The notes beneath the pieces were generated by a model that was not told the origin of the DNA, did no database searches, and saw nothing but the letters and a program-made list of their open reading frames with translations. Of a DNA stretch of 26,327 nt, positions 1 to 10,475 are shown piece by piece. The DNA is taken from assembly GCA_026419775.2 (NCBI GenBank), contig JAOPGA020001082.1, positions 1 to 26,327 of the forward strand. Reading direction: 5' to 3'. The stretch's first letter is position 1, and the number at the start of each line of letters is the position of its first letter. Position numbers and translations under genes: made by a program. Origin of the DNA: Acrasis kona (Eukaryota > Heterolobosea > Eutetramitea > Acrasida > Acrasidae).

Positions 1-1
1 T

Positions 2-70
2 ACAAATCCACTTCTAAAAAGTTGCTCTAATGCTGGTGATTCTGCACCTCCACCCACTGTTTGGTGTTAA
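2..70 (+). other. possible 3' end of a Cys-containing coding exon, cut by window edge
   Basis: A reading frame open from the left edge ends at a TAA (68-70). Its last residues, CSNAGDSAPPPTVWC, loosely resemble the start of the repeated Cys-rich module at 19241, 19946 and 20087 (an N/S/D-A-G then S/T-A-P pattern). Only 22 codons are visible and there is no AATAAA on the stop, so this may be chance. It could equally be noncoding. Confidence 0.2.
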
Positions 71-760
71 TATGGTCAAGTTTAAGTAAATGTAGTACTG
101 TATTTGTTGACCAGTGGGAGCTTGATAGGGAGGAAAGGTCCCAGTTGTGTTACACCTGGAATATGTGCATATGGCCTCCTCTTCCACCATATGTAAAGGG
201 GGATAATAACGATGAGTACTCCCACAACTAATAAACTCGTCAACATGTTAAATTTACAAGTGATTGGTTTTACAAGTCACACTTATAAATACATGCACAT
301 AGGAACTCCTCCTCCTGCGGAATATTTTACAACAAGTAGAAATCCGAATGTACTTGGATTCAATAAACTCCAGGAATCCTTTTCCTGAAAGCTATGACAT
401 GTGCTATGTTTATGTGTTATTTCGCCCATATCAGCATTGCTGATTTAAAAAACTCCTCGTCATTGTTTCAATTCATATTTTTTGGTCATTATCTCTGTGT
501 ATGATGAAAAGCAATACAGTCCCGAATAGTTTATTGTTTTCTGTTGTAGCAAGTTAAATAAATCTATTGATAGATGACACCTCGAGGTTATTATCATTTG
601 ATCATCTTTTATTCCAATTTCTCTAGCTATCTTCTAAAATGTCAGAAACATGTCAGAAGTTTTTGATAAACATACATTACAATTTATCTATTTTATAGTA
701 AAAATCTAGTTATATTTAGATCCAAAACAAAAAAATATCTTTCTGTATTCAAAAAACAGA
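71..760. other. intergenic, no gene recognised
   Basis: About 690 bases of AT-rich sequence with stops in all frames. It must hold the promoter of the MAP kinase gene. A small inverted repeat (CATATGG ... CCATATG) lies near 169-194. I see no tRNA and no convincing coding segment. Confidence 0.5.
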
Positions 761-2189
761 ATGACTGACATCGAGACCAATGCCATTCATAATACTTCTC
801 AAGACGAATACTACACTTCAAAACTAAGGGACGAGGTTTTTAGAATACCGAAGCGGTATGTGCTCGATAAGATTATGGGTGAGGGCAGTTATGGTATCGT
901 GGCATCTGCAAAAGATACTGTAACTGGTGAATTTGTAGCCATCAAAAAGACTAAAGCTGTTTATGCAAACCCAAAATACCTTATAAAAGGAAGGCCTCAA
1001 TGTAGGTCCATAATGTCACAAAAACGAACACTACGGGAGCTTAAGATCCTTGGCCATCTTAACCACCCCAACATTGTAAATCTAAAGGACGTGTTCCAAC
1101 CAGAATCGTACGAACGATTCCAAGATTTGTATTTTGTAACGGAGCAGATGGAAGCAGATCTCAGAGACATTTTATGCTCTGAACAAAAACTCACAGAGGA
1201 ACATGTACAATACTTTCTATTCCAACTTCTATCTGCGATTAACTACATGCACAGTGCAAATGTAATACACAGGGACATTAAGGTAACTTGCTTTCCAAAA
1301 CAATTATTAATGCATTTAGCCCGAAAACATTCTAATTAATTCCAACTGTCATCTCAAAATTTGTGACATGGGATTGGCAAGAGGTGTCGACTTTGAGCAC
1401 GACCCAAGAATGAGCACAAACTATGTTCAAACAAGATGGTACAGAGCACCTGAACTACTTTTAGATTATCCTTCCGTCTCCAAACAAACAGACATTTGGT
1501 CTGTCGGCTGCATTTTCGCAGAGCTAATGAACAGACAAGTACTGTTCAAGGGCGACTGCACAACCGAACAAATAAAAATAATAGTACAGAAATTAGGCAA
1601 ACCTGACCTCAAAGATGTGTATGGTTGCGAAAGCGGTGTAAATTATGTAAAAAAAATGTCCAAATCCAAAGGAATAAAAGATTGGTCCAAGGTGTTTCCT
1701 GGAATGAGTCCATTGTCTATTGATTTATTAATGAAAATGTTAACATTTAATTTAGAAGATCGCATCACTGCAGCAGATGCATTGCGTCATAAATACTTTG
1801 AAAATCTCTACGATCCTGATACCATCATAACGTGTCCAACTCTGTTTGATTTCAAATATGAAGAAGAATTCGAGTCTATCGAACCATACAGCGAGAAAAT
1901 TAAGATGCAATGCTTTGAACTGATCCAAGAGTACAAGCAGCACGAGAACGTGTGTATTTATTCATCCGAATTGAAATCAAATCAAGATCCAGAACTAGTC
2001 AAGACCACCATTGTAAAGATACCCTCCATCAACACCTCAAACAATCAAAACAAAATAGATGCACCCGGTGCCATCCAAATGACATATGAGTCAAACAGTG
2101 CTGCACCAAGAAAAAGAAGCGTCTCTTCCATCATCAACAAAATACAGGAAGGTTTCAAGATCAAGTCAAGCAAAACCACTAGTCAATAA
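761..2189 (+). CDS. MAP kinase family protein kinase (two exons)
   Basis: A 463-residue CMGC/MAPK serine-threonine kinase. Exon 1 is 761-1282 and exon 2 is 1320-2189; the 37-nt intron (1283-1319, gtaact...tttag) sits after HRDIK, and removing it restores an unbroken catalytic loop (HRDIKPEN). Visible parts are the Gly-rich loop GEGSYG (41-46), the VAIKK lysine 62, catalytic Asp172, the MAPK-type activation segment ending TRWYRAPE, the CMGC substrate-binding region and a basic tail rich in K, R and S. Three features are unusual. The Mg-binding motif is DMG (190-192) instead of DFG. The activation TxY is TNY (207-209). About 14 extra residues lie between the VAIKK strand and the KRTLRE helix. 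The gatekeeper is probably Thr127. It most likely acts in a cytoplasmic/nuclear phosphorylation cascade. I do not assign it to ERK, p38 or JNK. AATAAA overlaps the stop. Confidence 0.93.
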
Positions 2190-2193
2190 TAAA
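2188..2193 (+). terminator. poly(A) signal overlapping the MAPK stop
   Basis: AATAAA starts on the second base of the TAA stop (2187-2189). The 3' UTR must be very short because the convergent Cdc48 gene ends 75 bp away. Confidence 0.6.
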
Positions 2194-2263
2194 TCATTCG
2201 ATTGATATTTCATTTGTTTGTAACCATGCGAAGAGTATGTGAATGAATGATATACAAAGCAAA

Positions 2264-5183
<2,920 letters not shown>

Positions 5184-5675
5184 TTAACACTTGTGGAGAG
5201 CACCGAGGTCCACCTTTGCACATAGTGCCAAGCACTCATTTCCGAACATGATTTGCTCCTTGTCGTTACATAGTGGTTCGTAAATGGATGCGCAGATACA
5301 TTCGTCGTTTGATGGCTTCTTGAAGTCGCTGCACAAAACAAGTTCGTTCATGTTGTCGTGGTAGCAGTGGGCGAAGCACTCGTTTACGTAAAGTTGTTTA
5401 CCTGTTGTTTTGTGGCAAACAGGGTTGAAAACTTGTGGGCAGAAGCACTCGTTTGTAGGCTTTAGTGTTGGTTTAGCAGTGGCCTTCTTGAACAAGTGGC
5501 AAGGAATTACTTCGCTCATATTGTCGTGGTAACATTTGGCATAGCACTCGTTTGAATATAGTACCTCACCAGTCTTTACGTGGCAAACTGGCTGGTATAC
5601 TTGTGGGCAGAAGCATGTCTTTTCAGCTAACGTAACTGAGATTAGAGCGATGAATACGACTATTAAGGTTTGCAT
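5184..5675 (-). CDS. secreted protein with three Kazal-like domains
   Basis: 163 residues. The N-terminus (1-17, MQTLIVVFIALISVTLA) is a clear signal peptide, with cleavage likely before EKT. Three Cys-rich repeats follow at about 21-59, 77-115 and 126-163. Each has the non-classical Kazal pattern: C-x-C, then a PVC/PLC, then (Y/F)-x-N-E-C, then C and a last C. Repeats 1 and 2 are close to each other (both have CFCPQV and CYHDNM); repeat 3 is more divergent. The linkers are Lys/Pro-rich. Kazal domains usually inhibit extracellular serine proteases through an exposed loop, but inhibition here is inferred from fold only; adhesion or matrix roles are possible. It is divergent from the 11-mer repeat gene starting at 6042. 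The start is the only ATG that gives the signal peptide. Confidence 0.85.
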   Translation of the reverse strand: MQTLIVVFIALISVTLAEKTCFCPQVYQPVCHVKTGEVLYSNECYAKCYHDNMSEVIPCHLFKKATAKPTLKPTNECFCPQVFNPVCHKTTGKQLYVNECFAHCYHDNMNELVLCSDFKKPSNDECICASIYEPLCNDKEQIMFGNECLALCAKVDLGALHKC

Positions 5676-6041
5676 GTTATGTTGTTGTGTTTTTTGAGTA
5701 GTAAGATTGTGAAATCTAATCCGACTTTTAATTTGGCTTGGTTTCTTCCGTTGTATTTTTCACCGTTGTACTATATTATTAGCATACCCAAATATGGTAA
5801 AATTCTACTACAGTTCTTAATGTTTTATTCATTAACTCTACTGCGGTTAGATCGTTCCCAAAGTACTTTGATTTTATCATCCGAAGACTTTGATGAAGTG
5901 ATAAAGTCAACATACACTACCTTATCGTTTTTAAAGTCGCTATTTTCCAAATCTCCGAAATTCCTCCTACTTCACTAAAAAAGAGTTTGTACGCCCCTTC
6001 TCAAAATTTCCAAACAAAATTTCAACACAAAGAAACAAACG
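5676..6041. other. divergent promoter region
   Basis: A 366-base AT-rich interval between the start codons of the Kazal-like gene (minus) and the 11-mer repeat gene (plus), so it should carry both promoters. The plus-strand open frame 5670-5978 begins inside the Kazal start codon region, is Leu/Ser/Phe-rich and resembles nothing known to me; I do not call it a gene. Confidence 0.5.
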
Positions 6042-6854
6042 ATGACTAATATTCACGATACTGATCCAGACCGTTCTGTAGAGGATGATTTGTTGGTCAT
6101 AAACCCAGGCCTAAACGAAGTCCACAAAGTTGAGCACACACACGACATCCCCAAAGCAAATTTAAAAACAGTCGACGAAGACACTGCAGACGAAAAGAAG
6201 GAACTTAAACAACCCAAAAAAGACTTGGAAGAGGAAAAGCCAGACTTAATAGAAGTAGTACAAGACGCAGTCGTTGGTACATATCACAGTCTAACCGGCG
6301 TAGTGGAAAATATCACACACAGAGTACAAGGAACATATGGTGGTATTTCAGAAAAAGTTACTGGATCCGTATCAGGCACATACGACAAAGTTACTGGTAC
6401 TTATGAAAATCTCTCTGGAAAGGTCAAGGACACTGCAACAGGAACATACGAAACAGTAAAAGTCAAGGCATCAGATTTATCTGGAAAAGTAACAAACACC
6501 TACGGTTCAATTTCAGAGAAGGCAGCAGACACCTACGGAAACATCACAGAGAAGGTCAAGGATACTGCAACAGAGACCTACGAAACAGTAAAAGGCAAGG
6601 CATCAGACTTGTCCGGAAAAGTAACAAACACCTACGGTTCAATTTCAGAGAAGGCAGCAGACACCTACACACAAGTATCTGACAAGGTAGGAGAGACTTA
6701 TGTAAACATTAAAGATAAGGTATTCCAGGTCGAGGGACAAGAGCCAGGATTCTTGAACACTGTAGTGAACACTGTAACCGGAACAGTATCAAGTGTCGCT
6801 GAGACTCTACACCTAACAAAAGCAGAACCAACAGAAAAGAAAGAAGAAAAGTAA
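6042..6854 (+). CDS. LEA group 3 / perilipin-like protein with 11-residue amphipathic repeats
   Basis: 270 residues, hydrophilic, with no Cys. An acidic/Lys-rich N-terminal part (1-75) is followed by contiguous 11-residue repeats from about 102 to 226. Examples are ISEKVTGSVSG, TYDKVTGTYEN, LSGKVKDTATG and ISEKAADTYGN. Each has a hydrophobic residue at positions 1-2, a charge at position 3-4 and often Thr-Tyr near a boundary. The repeats align without gaps, which predicts an amphipathic alpha- or 11/3-helix. A C-terminal stretch with further V/T-rich turns ends in a Lys/Glu tail. Group 3 LEA proteins (desiccation protectants) and perilipins (lipid-droplet coats) both use such 11-mers; the sequence alone does not decide between them. 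Four of the 11-mers (132 bp) are tandemly duplicated with very high identity, so the gene has recently grown. Confidence 0.75.
   Translation: MTNIHDTDPDRSVEDDLLVINPGLNEVHKVEHTHDIPKANLKTVDEDTADEKKELKQPKKDLEEEKPDLIEVVQDAVVGTYHSLTGVVENITHRVQGTYGGISEKVTGSVSGTYDKVTGTYENLSGKVKDTATGTYETVKVKASDLSGKVTNTYGSISEKAADTYGNITEKVKDTATETYETVKGKASDLSGKVTNTYGSISEKAADTYTQVSDKVGETYVNIKDKVFQVEGQEPGFLNTVVNTVTGTVSSVAETLHLTKAEPTEKKEEK
6420..6683 (+). repeat. 132-bp tandem duplication inside the 11-mer repeat gene
   Basis: The block starting at 6420 recurs at 6552. Within it, 6483-6536 and 6615-6668 are identical over 54 bases at exactly 132-bp spacing. 132 bp equals 44 residues, or four 11-mers, so the helix register is kept. 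Confidence 0.9.
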
Positions 6855-6872
6855 ATAATTTTTAATGTACGC

Positions 6873-6878
6873 AATAAA
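6873..6878 (+). terminator. poly(A) signal of the 11-mer repeat gene
   Basis: AATAAA 18 bases after the TAA at 6852-6854, further out than at most genes here. The convergent gene ends at 7075. Confidence 0.5.
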
Positions 6879-7074
6879 TACATAATATCTTGTATCAAAA
6901 ACATTTTATCACTCATCTTACAAAGTACTTGATTGTTTTTGTTCTTTGATCCACATCTGATCAATTGTTTCGTTTTCTTCAAAGTCGTGATTTTAAGTCT
7001 CCATTCTTGTTGATTCTGTTTGCTGCTACTTTTGTCTGTGCTCTAAAAAAGTTAGTCTACTCCAAAGAAATGAA

Positions 7075-7923
7075 TTACTTTTTGGTCTTTGACGGTGCTG
7101 AACTCTTCTTTGTAGTTGTCTTTTTTTTGACTTTCTTATCTTGTGGCTTGACAGGTTTCTTGTCTGCGACTTTTTTTTTCGTGACTGGTTTTTGAATGAT
7201 TCCAAGGTCAACTTGCATTTGGTTGAACTCATCCTGGTATACTTCCCAAGCTTTGATTTGTCTTGTTTGTAAATCCTTCTCAGTCATTGATGCGGCAAAT
7301 GAATCCACGGCTGTTGCTTTTTCTATACTATCGCCGTAGCCATCGAGATTTTCAAGTGCTGTGGTTATGATGCTGACTGATGCTTGTTGTAACTTGGGTT
7401 GATATGAAGGTGATTTTACAATTGTGTCACGAATGGTGAAAAAAGTGCCGGTAATGGTTTGTTTGGTATATTTTCTAGGTGCAGTTGAATCGCTAAGAAT
7501 GTCTCCAACGTTAATTTCTTGTATGTTGGGTCTCATACCAAACTTTGATGCTATACTTCCCCCTACATCGCACCAAAGATTAATTCCACTCGAAATTTGT
7601 TTTGACTTTTGATCGAATTCTTCTAGAGATGAACATGTGACGAACATATTCACTTCGGACTGATGCTTTCCCATCGTCACTGAAGTTTTGAAGGATTGAA
7701 GAATTGTACTTGCGAGTTGATCAACAGAATGATCTAGTTTCGGAAGGAATATTATAATTGAATTTTTTTGTTGTGACAATTGTTCTGATGTTACTTTGGA
7801 TCTCCCCAAAAGCCCAAAAAATGTCTTTCTCCCCTGTGCTTCGAATTGCGGAATTTTAGAACCGACTGGTATAGCATCCTTATAGTACCAATACCACCAC
7901 ACACCTTGCGAACGATCCCCCAT
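7075..7923 (-). CDS. peroxiredoxin/AhpC-TSA-like protein lacking the catalytic Cys, with Lys-rich tail
   Basis: 282 residues, no intron needed. Residues about 19-135 follow the order of the AhpC/TSA thioredoxin-like fold: a PVGSKIPQFEAQ opening (like VGxxAPxF), a hydrophobic beta strand NSIIIFLP (54-61), a helix, a second strand VNMFVTCSS (91-99), then INLWCDVGGSIASKFGM (114-130), which corresponds to the D-x-x-G-x-x-A-x-x-(F/Y)-G segment. After the first strand, where peroxiredoxins carry Thr-x-x-Cys, the sequence has LDHSVDQL, so peroxidase chemistry is unlikely. The last ~40 residues are a Lys/Pro/Thr tail, as in proteins that bind nucleic acids or acidic partners. The fold call is by motif order only. 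It converges with the 11-mer repeat gene. Confidence 0.55.
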   Translation of the reverse strand: MGDRSQGVWWYWYYKDAIPVGSKIPQFEAQGRKTFFGLLGRSKVTSEQLSQQKNSIIIFLPKLDHSVDQLASTILQSFKTSVTMGKHQSEVNMFVTCSSLEEFDQKSKQISSGINLWCDVGGSIASKFGMRPNIQEINVGDILSDSTAPRKYTKQTITGTFFTIRDTIVKSPSYQPKLQQASVSIITTALENLDGYGDSIEKATAVDSFAASMTEKDLQTRQIKAWEVYQDEFNQMQVDLGIIQKPVTKKKVADKKPVKPQDKKVKKKTTTKKSSAPSKTKK

Positions 7924-8154
7924 CCTTCTTTTACAACCGACTAATTGACCGGCTGATTTTCGATTTTACTCCCATGATTCGTTAACTCTGTTGGTTTATG
8001 TTCATGATGCATTATTTACATTGGCTGATGAGAAGGAATTGTGTCTAAACCAGAGAAGGATGCTGTATTAAATATAAACCATACTTTATGTTGATAGACC
8101 ATCATCTGGGTATCATGGGATATCCTTGTATGAGCTTCTTACTAGTGTGCCATC

Positions 8155-8188
8155 GTAAACTACTTCTAGAAGTTGGCTAAAACACGTA
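8155..8188 (+). repeat. copy 1 of a duplicated 34-bp promoter block
   Basis: Matches 8844-8877 at 30 of 34 positions, both starting GTAAACTACTT. Each lies just upstream of a small acidic-protein gene, so the two genes probably arose by, or captured, a promoter duplication. Confidence 0.75.
8162..8173. promoter_or_regulatory. perfect 12-bp palindrome resembling a heat-shock element core
   Basis: ACTTCTAGAAGT reads the same on both strands and contains TTC-nn-GAA, the paired-pentamer pattern bound by HSF. It lies 14 bp before TATAAATA and 67 bp before the ATG at 8240. The second copy (8851-8862) has one change, to ACTTATAGAAGT. Only two clear pentamers are present, so HSF binding is inference. 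Confidence 0.35.
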
Positions 8189-8194
8189 TAAATA
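8187..8194 (+). promoter_or_regulatory. TATA box
   Basis: TATAAATA 46 bases upstream of the ATG at 8240, followed by an A-rich leader. A matching TATAAATA precedes the gene at 25587. Confidence 0.45.
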
Positions 8195-8239
8195 TCACAT
8201 CTGAAAAATAAATTTAAAATAAACAACAAAACAACAAAA

Positions 8240-8663
8240 ATGTCAAAGATAGTGGATGCAATGATCGAATCCAAATCATTAGTGGACGACTTATTATCTG
8301 CGTGGGATGTTCTCAGTGAAGAAAAGAGATACATGGCGGCGGTGAACGTGTTAGATAGCATTTCTTCTTGTAGGTTCTAGGAACGAAGGAAATCGCGTAT
8401 TCGTCCAAAGATGAATACATAATCAAACATTTTACTCCTTGAAAAAAAAAACCGAGCTCTTCATAAGAGCTCGTGATGGTCTCGTTTTTATAGAGACACG
8501 TACGCCTATAGTACCACCCAGTTGGTTTGATTATGAAGAGGAAACGGAAGACGAATATCAAAAAGAGGAACCTAGTTTGTTTGGGCAGTACACCGAGGAG
8601 CAATTCAAAAGGATTATCAAGGAGATTTCTGCTGGTATTTCTGCTATTAAGATAGTCCATTAA
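8240..8663 (+). CDS. small acidic protein of unknown function, structure uncertain
   Basis: An ATG in an AC/A-rich leader opens MSKIVDAMIESKSLVDDLLS and stays open to 8380 (46 codons). A second coding-looking frame, 8415-8663, is acidic (DYEEETEDEYQKEE) and ends with TAA at 8661-8663. The frames differ, so an intron or a frameshift is needed. Model A is an intron 8370-8469 (100 nt). Model B is a 32-nt intron 8342-8373 ending TTCTTCTTGTAG, after which the frame ends at a TGA (8440-8442) just before a run of ten A, so one lost base there would explain everything. A combination of two short introns also fits. No domain is recognised. An AATAAA lies at 8698-8703. Confidence 0.45.
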
Positions 8664-8843
8664 GGGCATATTTATTATTCCTACTAACTTATCAACAAAT
8701 AAATATTTTTGATTACACCGTCATAACTATCGCGATCATGTTTTATAAATAAGTGTTAAATTCCATACGCAATAAATAACCAATCGAATTGAAAACTTTT
8801 TGATGACGTTCACCTTAAGAGGCCATCTTATTGACATTTTATT

Positions 8844-8877
8844 GTAAACTACTTATAGAAGTTGACCAAAACACATA
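8844..8877 (+). repeat. copy 2 of the duplicated 34-bp promoter block
   Basis: Imperfect direct repeat of 8155-8188 (four substitutions). Here the TATAAATA is not kept and the coding frame begins only 38 bases later. Confidence 0.75.
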
Positions 8878-8914
8878 ATCTGCATCTTTGGAAGAAGCGC
8901 CGAAAGACGAATCA

Positions 8915-9211
8915 ATGATTGCTATTACTGCCAAAGTAATTCCAGCCAGGAGTAAGATTATAGAATATCTTTATAGAGAGGATGACCATAGTTCGCCTAA
9001 AGACTTGGATTCTACTACCGAGACGGGAGGGGAGTGGGATGATGATCCTAGTGAGCCTGAAGGTTTGAAAATTCCTGCCAAGTGCTTGCTAGTCACCGAA
9101 GCTGACTTTGATAATGTATATAATAGTCCCGACGTATACCCAATTCCATTCAATCCAAAAACAATGAGACAAGTAGCGGACGATGAAGAAATTGACTGGA
9201 ACGACCACTAA
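8915..9211 (+). CDS. small acidic protein of unknown function
   Basis: 98 residues from the first ATG (MIAITAKVIPARSKIIEYLY), then an acidic, Pro-containing stretch (EWDDDPSEPEG) and DDEEIDWNDH at the end. The frame is open upstream to 8879, so an earlier start by splicing is possible. The promoter block upstream is shared with the 8240 gene, but I cannot align the two proteins convincingly. TAA is overlapped by AATAAA (9210-9215), which supports a real 3' end. No domain is recognised. Confidence 0.5.
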   Translation: MIAITAKVIPARSKIIEYLYREDDHSSPKDLDSTTETGGEWDDDPSEPEGLKIPAKCLLVTEADFDNVYNSPDVYPIPFNPKTMRQVADDEEIDWNDH

Positions 9212-9215
9212 TAAA
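9210..9215 (+). terminator. poly(A) signal overlapping the stop of the 8915 gene
   Basis: AATAAA begins on the second base of the TAA at 9209-9211. Confidence 0.55.
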
Positions 9216-9281
9216 GACTTTTCATTTGGGATCTACCCACACAAATAATCTGGAATAAATAAACAGCAATCAATTTTGTTC

Positions 9282-10276
9282 ATGATCTCACTTGAGTGGG
9301 TCTCACAGGATCAATCATCAACAAGGAAGGAGAAAAAGCAGCAGAAACAAATTGAGCAACTAAAGAAGTGGATCAAAAAAGTCGAGGGGAAAGTGAATCT
9401 TCTTTGCGGTAACGATTGGAAGAAACAATTAGAAGAGATGAATTTACAAGTTAGAGGCTCTTCCCCAGATGACAAAGTAACAGTTGCCAAGCTTCTAAGT
9501 GAAGAAAAAGAACGCTCACTAACACATTCATGCTCTAATCCTAATGGTTCTGAAACCCCACCAGCAGAAGACATTCCATCAGAAGTCAATCTAACAGACA
9601 TTAATGTACCAAATGTTAGTGAACTGAGTTTAATTAGTACCTCTAATGGAAAGGCCAATAAGTCTAAAAACAGTACAAAAAAAAGAAAACATGATCAAGA
9701 GAGCAAAGAAAAATCTAACAAGCGACGACGCAATGCTTCCACAACTTATCATTATAAACAATTACAAGAAGCTGAAGATCTGGAAGTGGACAAAGCATTA
9801 AAAGAGTTAAGATTTTCTCGTACAATTGATAACCCAGGAGAAGGCAACTGTCAAATCTATGCTACATCAAATGGATTGCCAAGCCAGACAAAGCACTCTG
9901 TACATATATTGAGAGAAAAAGCCTTAGAGTACATTAAAGAAAATCTCAACAAGATCCATTTTGTAGAGTATGGTACTGGTCATGAAACAAATACATTGGA
10001 ACATTACATTAGATGTAATAACCCTTATATTACGCCAAATGAAAAGAGGAGGTCTTCAGAGGAGTATATTGAAAGCATGGGCAAAGATGGATTTTACATG
10101 GATGATGTAACATTATCGGCATTTTCTAATGTATTGAACATTACCATCAATACATACTCGTGGTGTATGGGTGTGCTTTATCTAGAAATACATATAGACC
10201 AATTGTACAACAAGGTGATACTGTGGAGGTGAACCTTTTGCTTCGTGGGCTTCATTACCTGACGGTCAAAAAATAA
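9282..10276 (+). CDS. OTU-family cysteine protease-like protein (frame break before the catalytic His)
   Basis: From ATG 9282 the frame runs to 10232: a Lys/Gln-rich coiled N-terminus, a Ser/Asn-rich middle, a bipartite basic stretch (KKRKHDQESKEKSNKRRR, 133-150, nuclear-signal-like), then an OTU domain from about 180. GEGNC places the nucleophile at Cys190, with Glu187 where most OTUs have Asp. H..LREKALEYI and the MDDVTLSAFSNVLNITI segment also follow OTU order. The expected C-terminal strand with the His is missing from this frame but lies in another: 10186-10276 encodes VEVNLLLRGLHYLTVKK and stops at TAA, overlapped by AATAAA. Removing 10160-10185 as a 26-nt intron (gtggtg...ctag) joins the frames to 322 residues; a frameshift mutation is the alternative. 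OTUs normally remove ubiquitin; activity is uncertain. Confidence 0.7.
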
Positions 10277-10277
10277 A
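10272..10277 (+). terminator. poly(A) signal overlapping the OTU gene stop
   Basis: AATAAA contains the TAA at 10274-10276 of the second frame. This supports 10276 rather than 10232 as the gene's true end. Confidence 0.55.
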
Positions 10278-10475
10278 TGATTCTTTTATTATTCATCTTC
10301 CAAATGGGTTTTTTTAGAACAATCACCGCAATCTCCCCTTCAAAATAAAGTTTGATGGACAATGTATTTGGTATAGAGCCAAAATGTGCAGAAAATCAGT
10401 GTTCCAGAAACACGTGCACTATGATTATCATGTGTGTTGTGTGGTCAACCTCAGCCCGTCAAAAGTCACTTGAAC

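Larger units (their letters stand above)
7924..8239. other. divergent promoter interval with HSE-like palindrome and TATA box
   Basis: A 316-base interval between the start of the peroxiredoxin-like gene (minus) and the small ORF at 8240 (plus). It contains one copy of a duplicated block (8155-8188) and a TATAAATA, listed separately. Confidence 0.5.

Noticed and set aside
959-1005. Possible intron removing the extra MAPK N-lobe residues
   Set aside because: The GT-AG interval is 47 nt, not a multiple of three, and its removal shifts the kinase frame; other AG choices also fail.
5670-5978. 102-codon plus-strand frame in the divergent promoter
   Set aside because: Begins over the Kazal start codon, is Leu/Phe/Ser-rich without a domain, and occupies the space needed for two promoters.
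8313-8669. Minus-strand frame of 118 codons
   Set aside because: Antisense to the acidic coding frame 8415-8663; its hydrophobic, aromatic composition is the mirror of an acidic gene.
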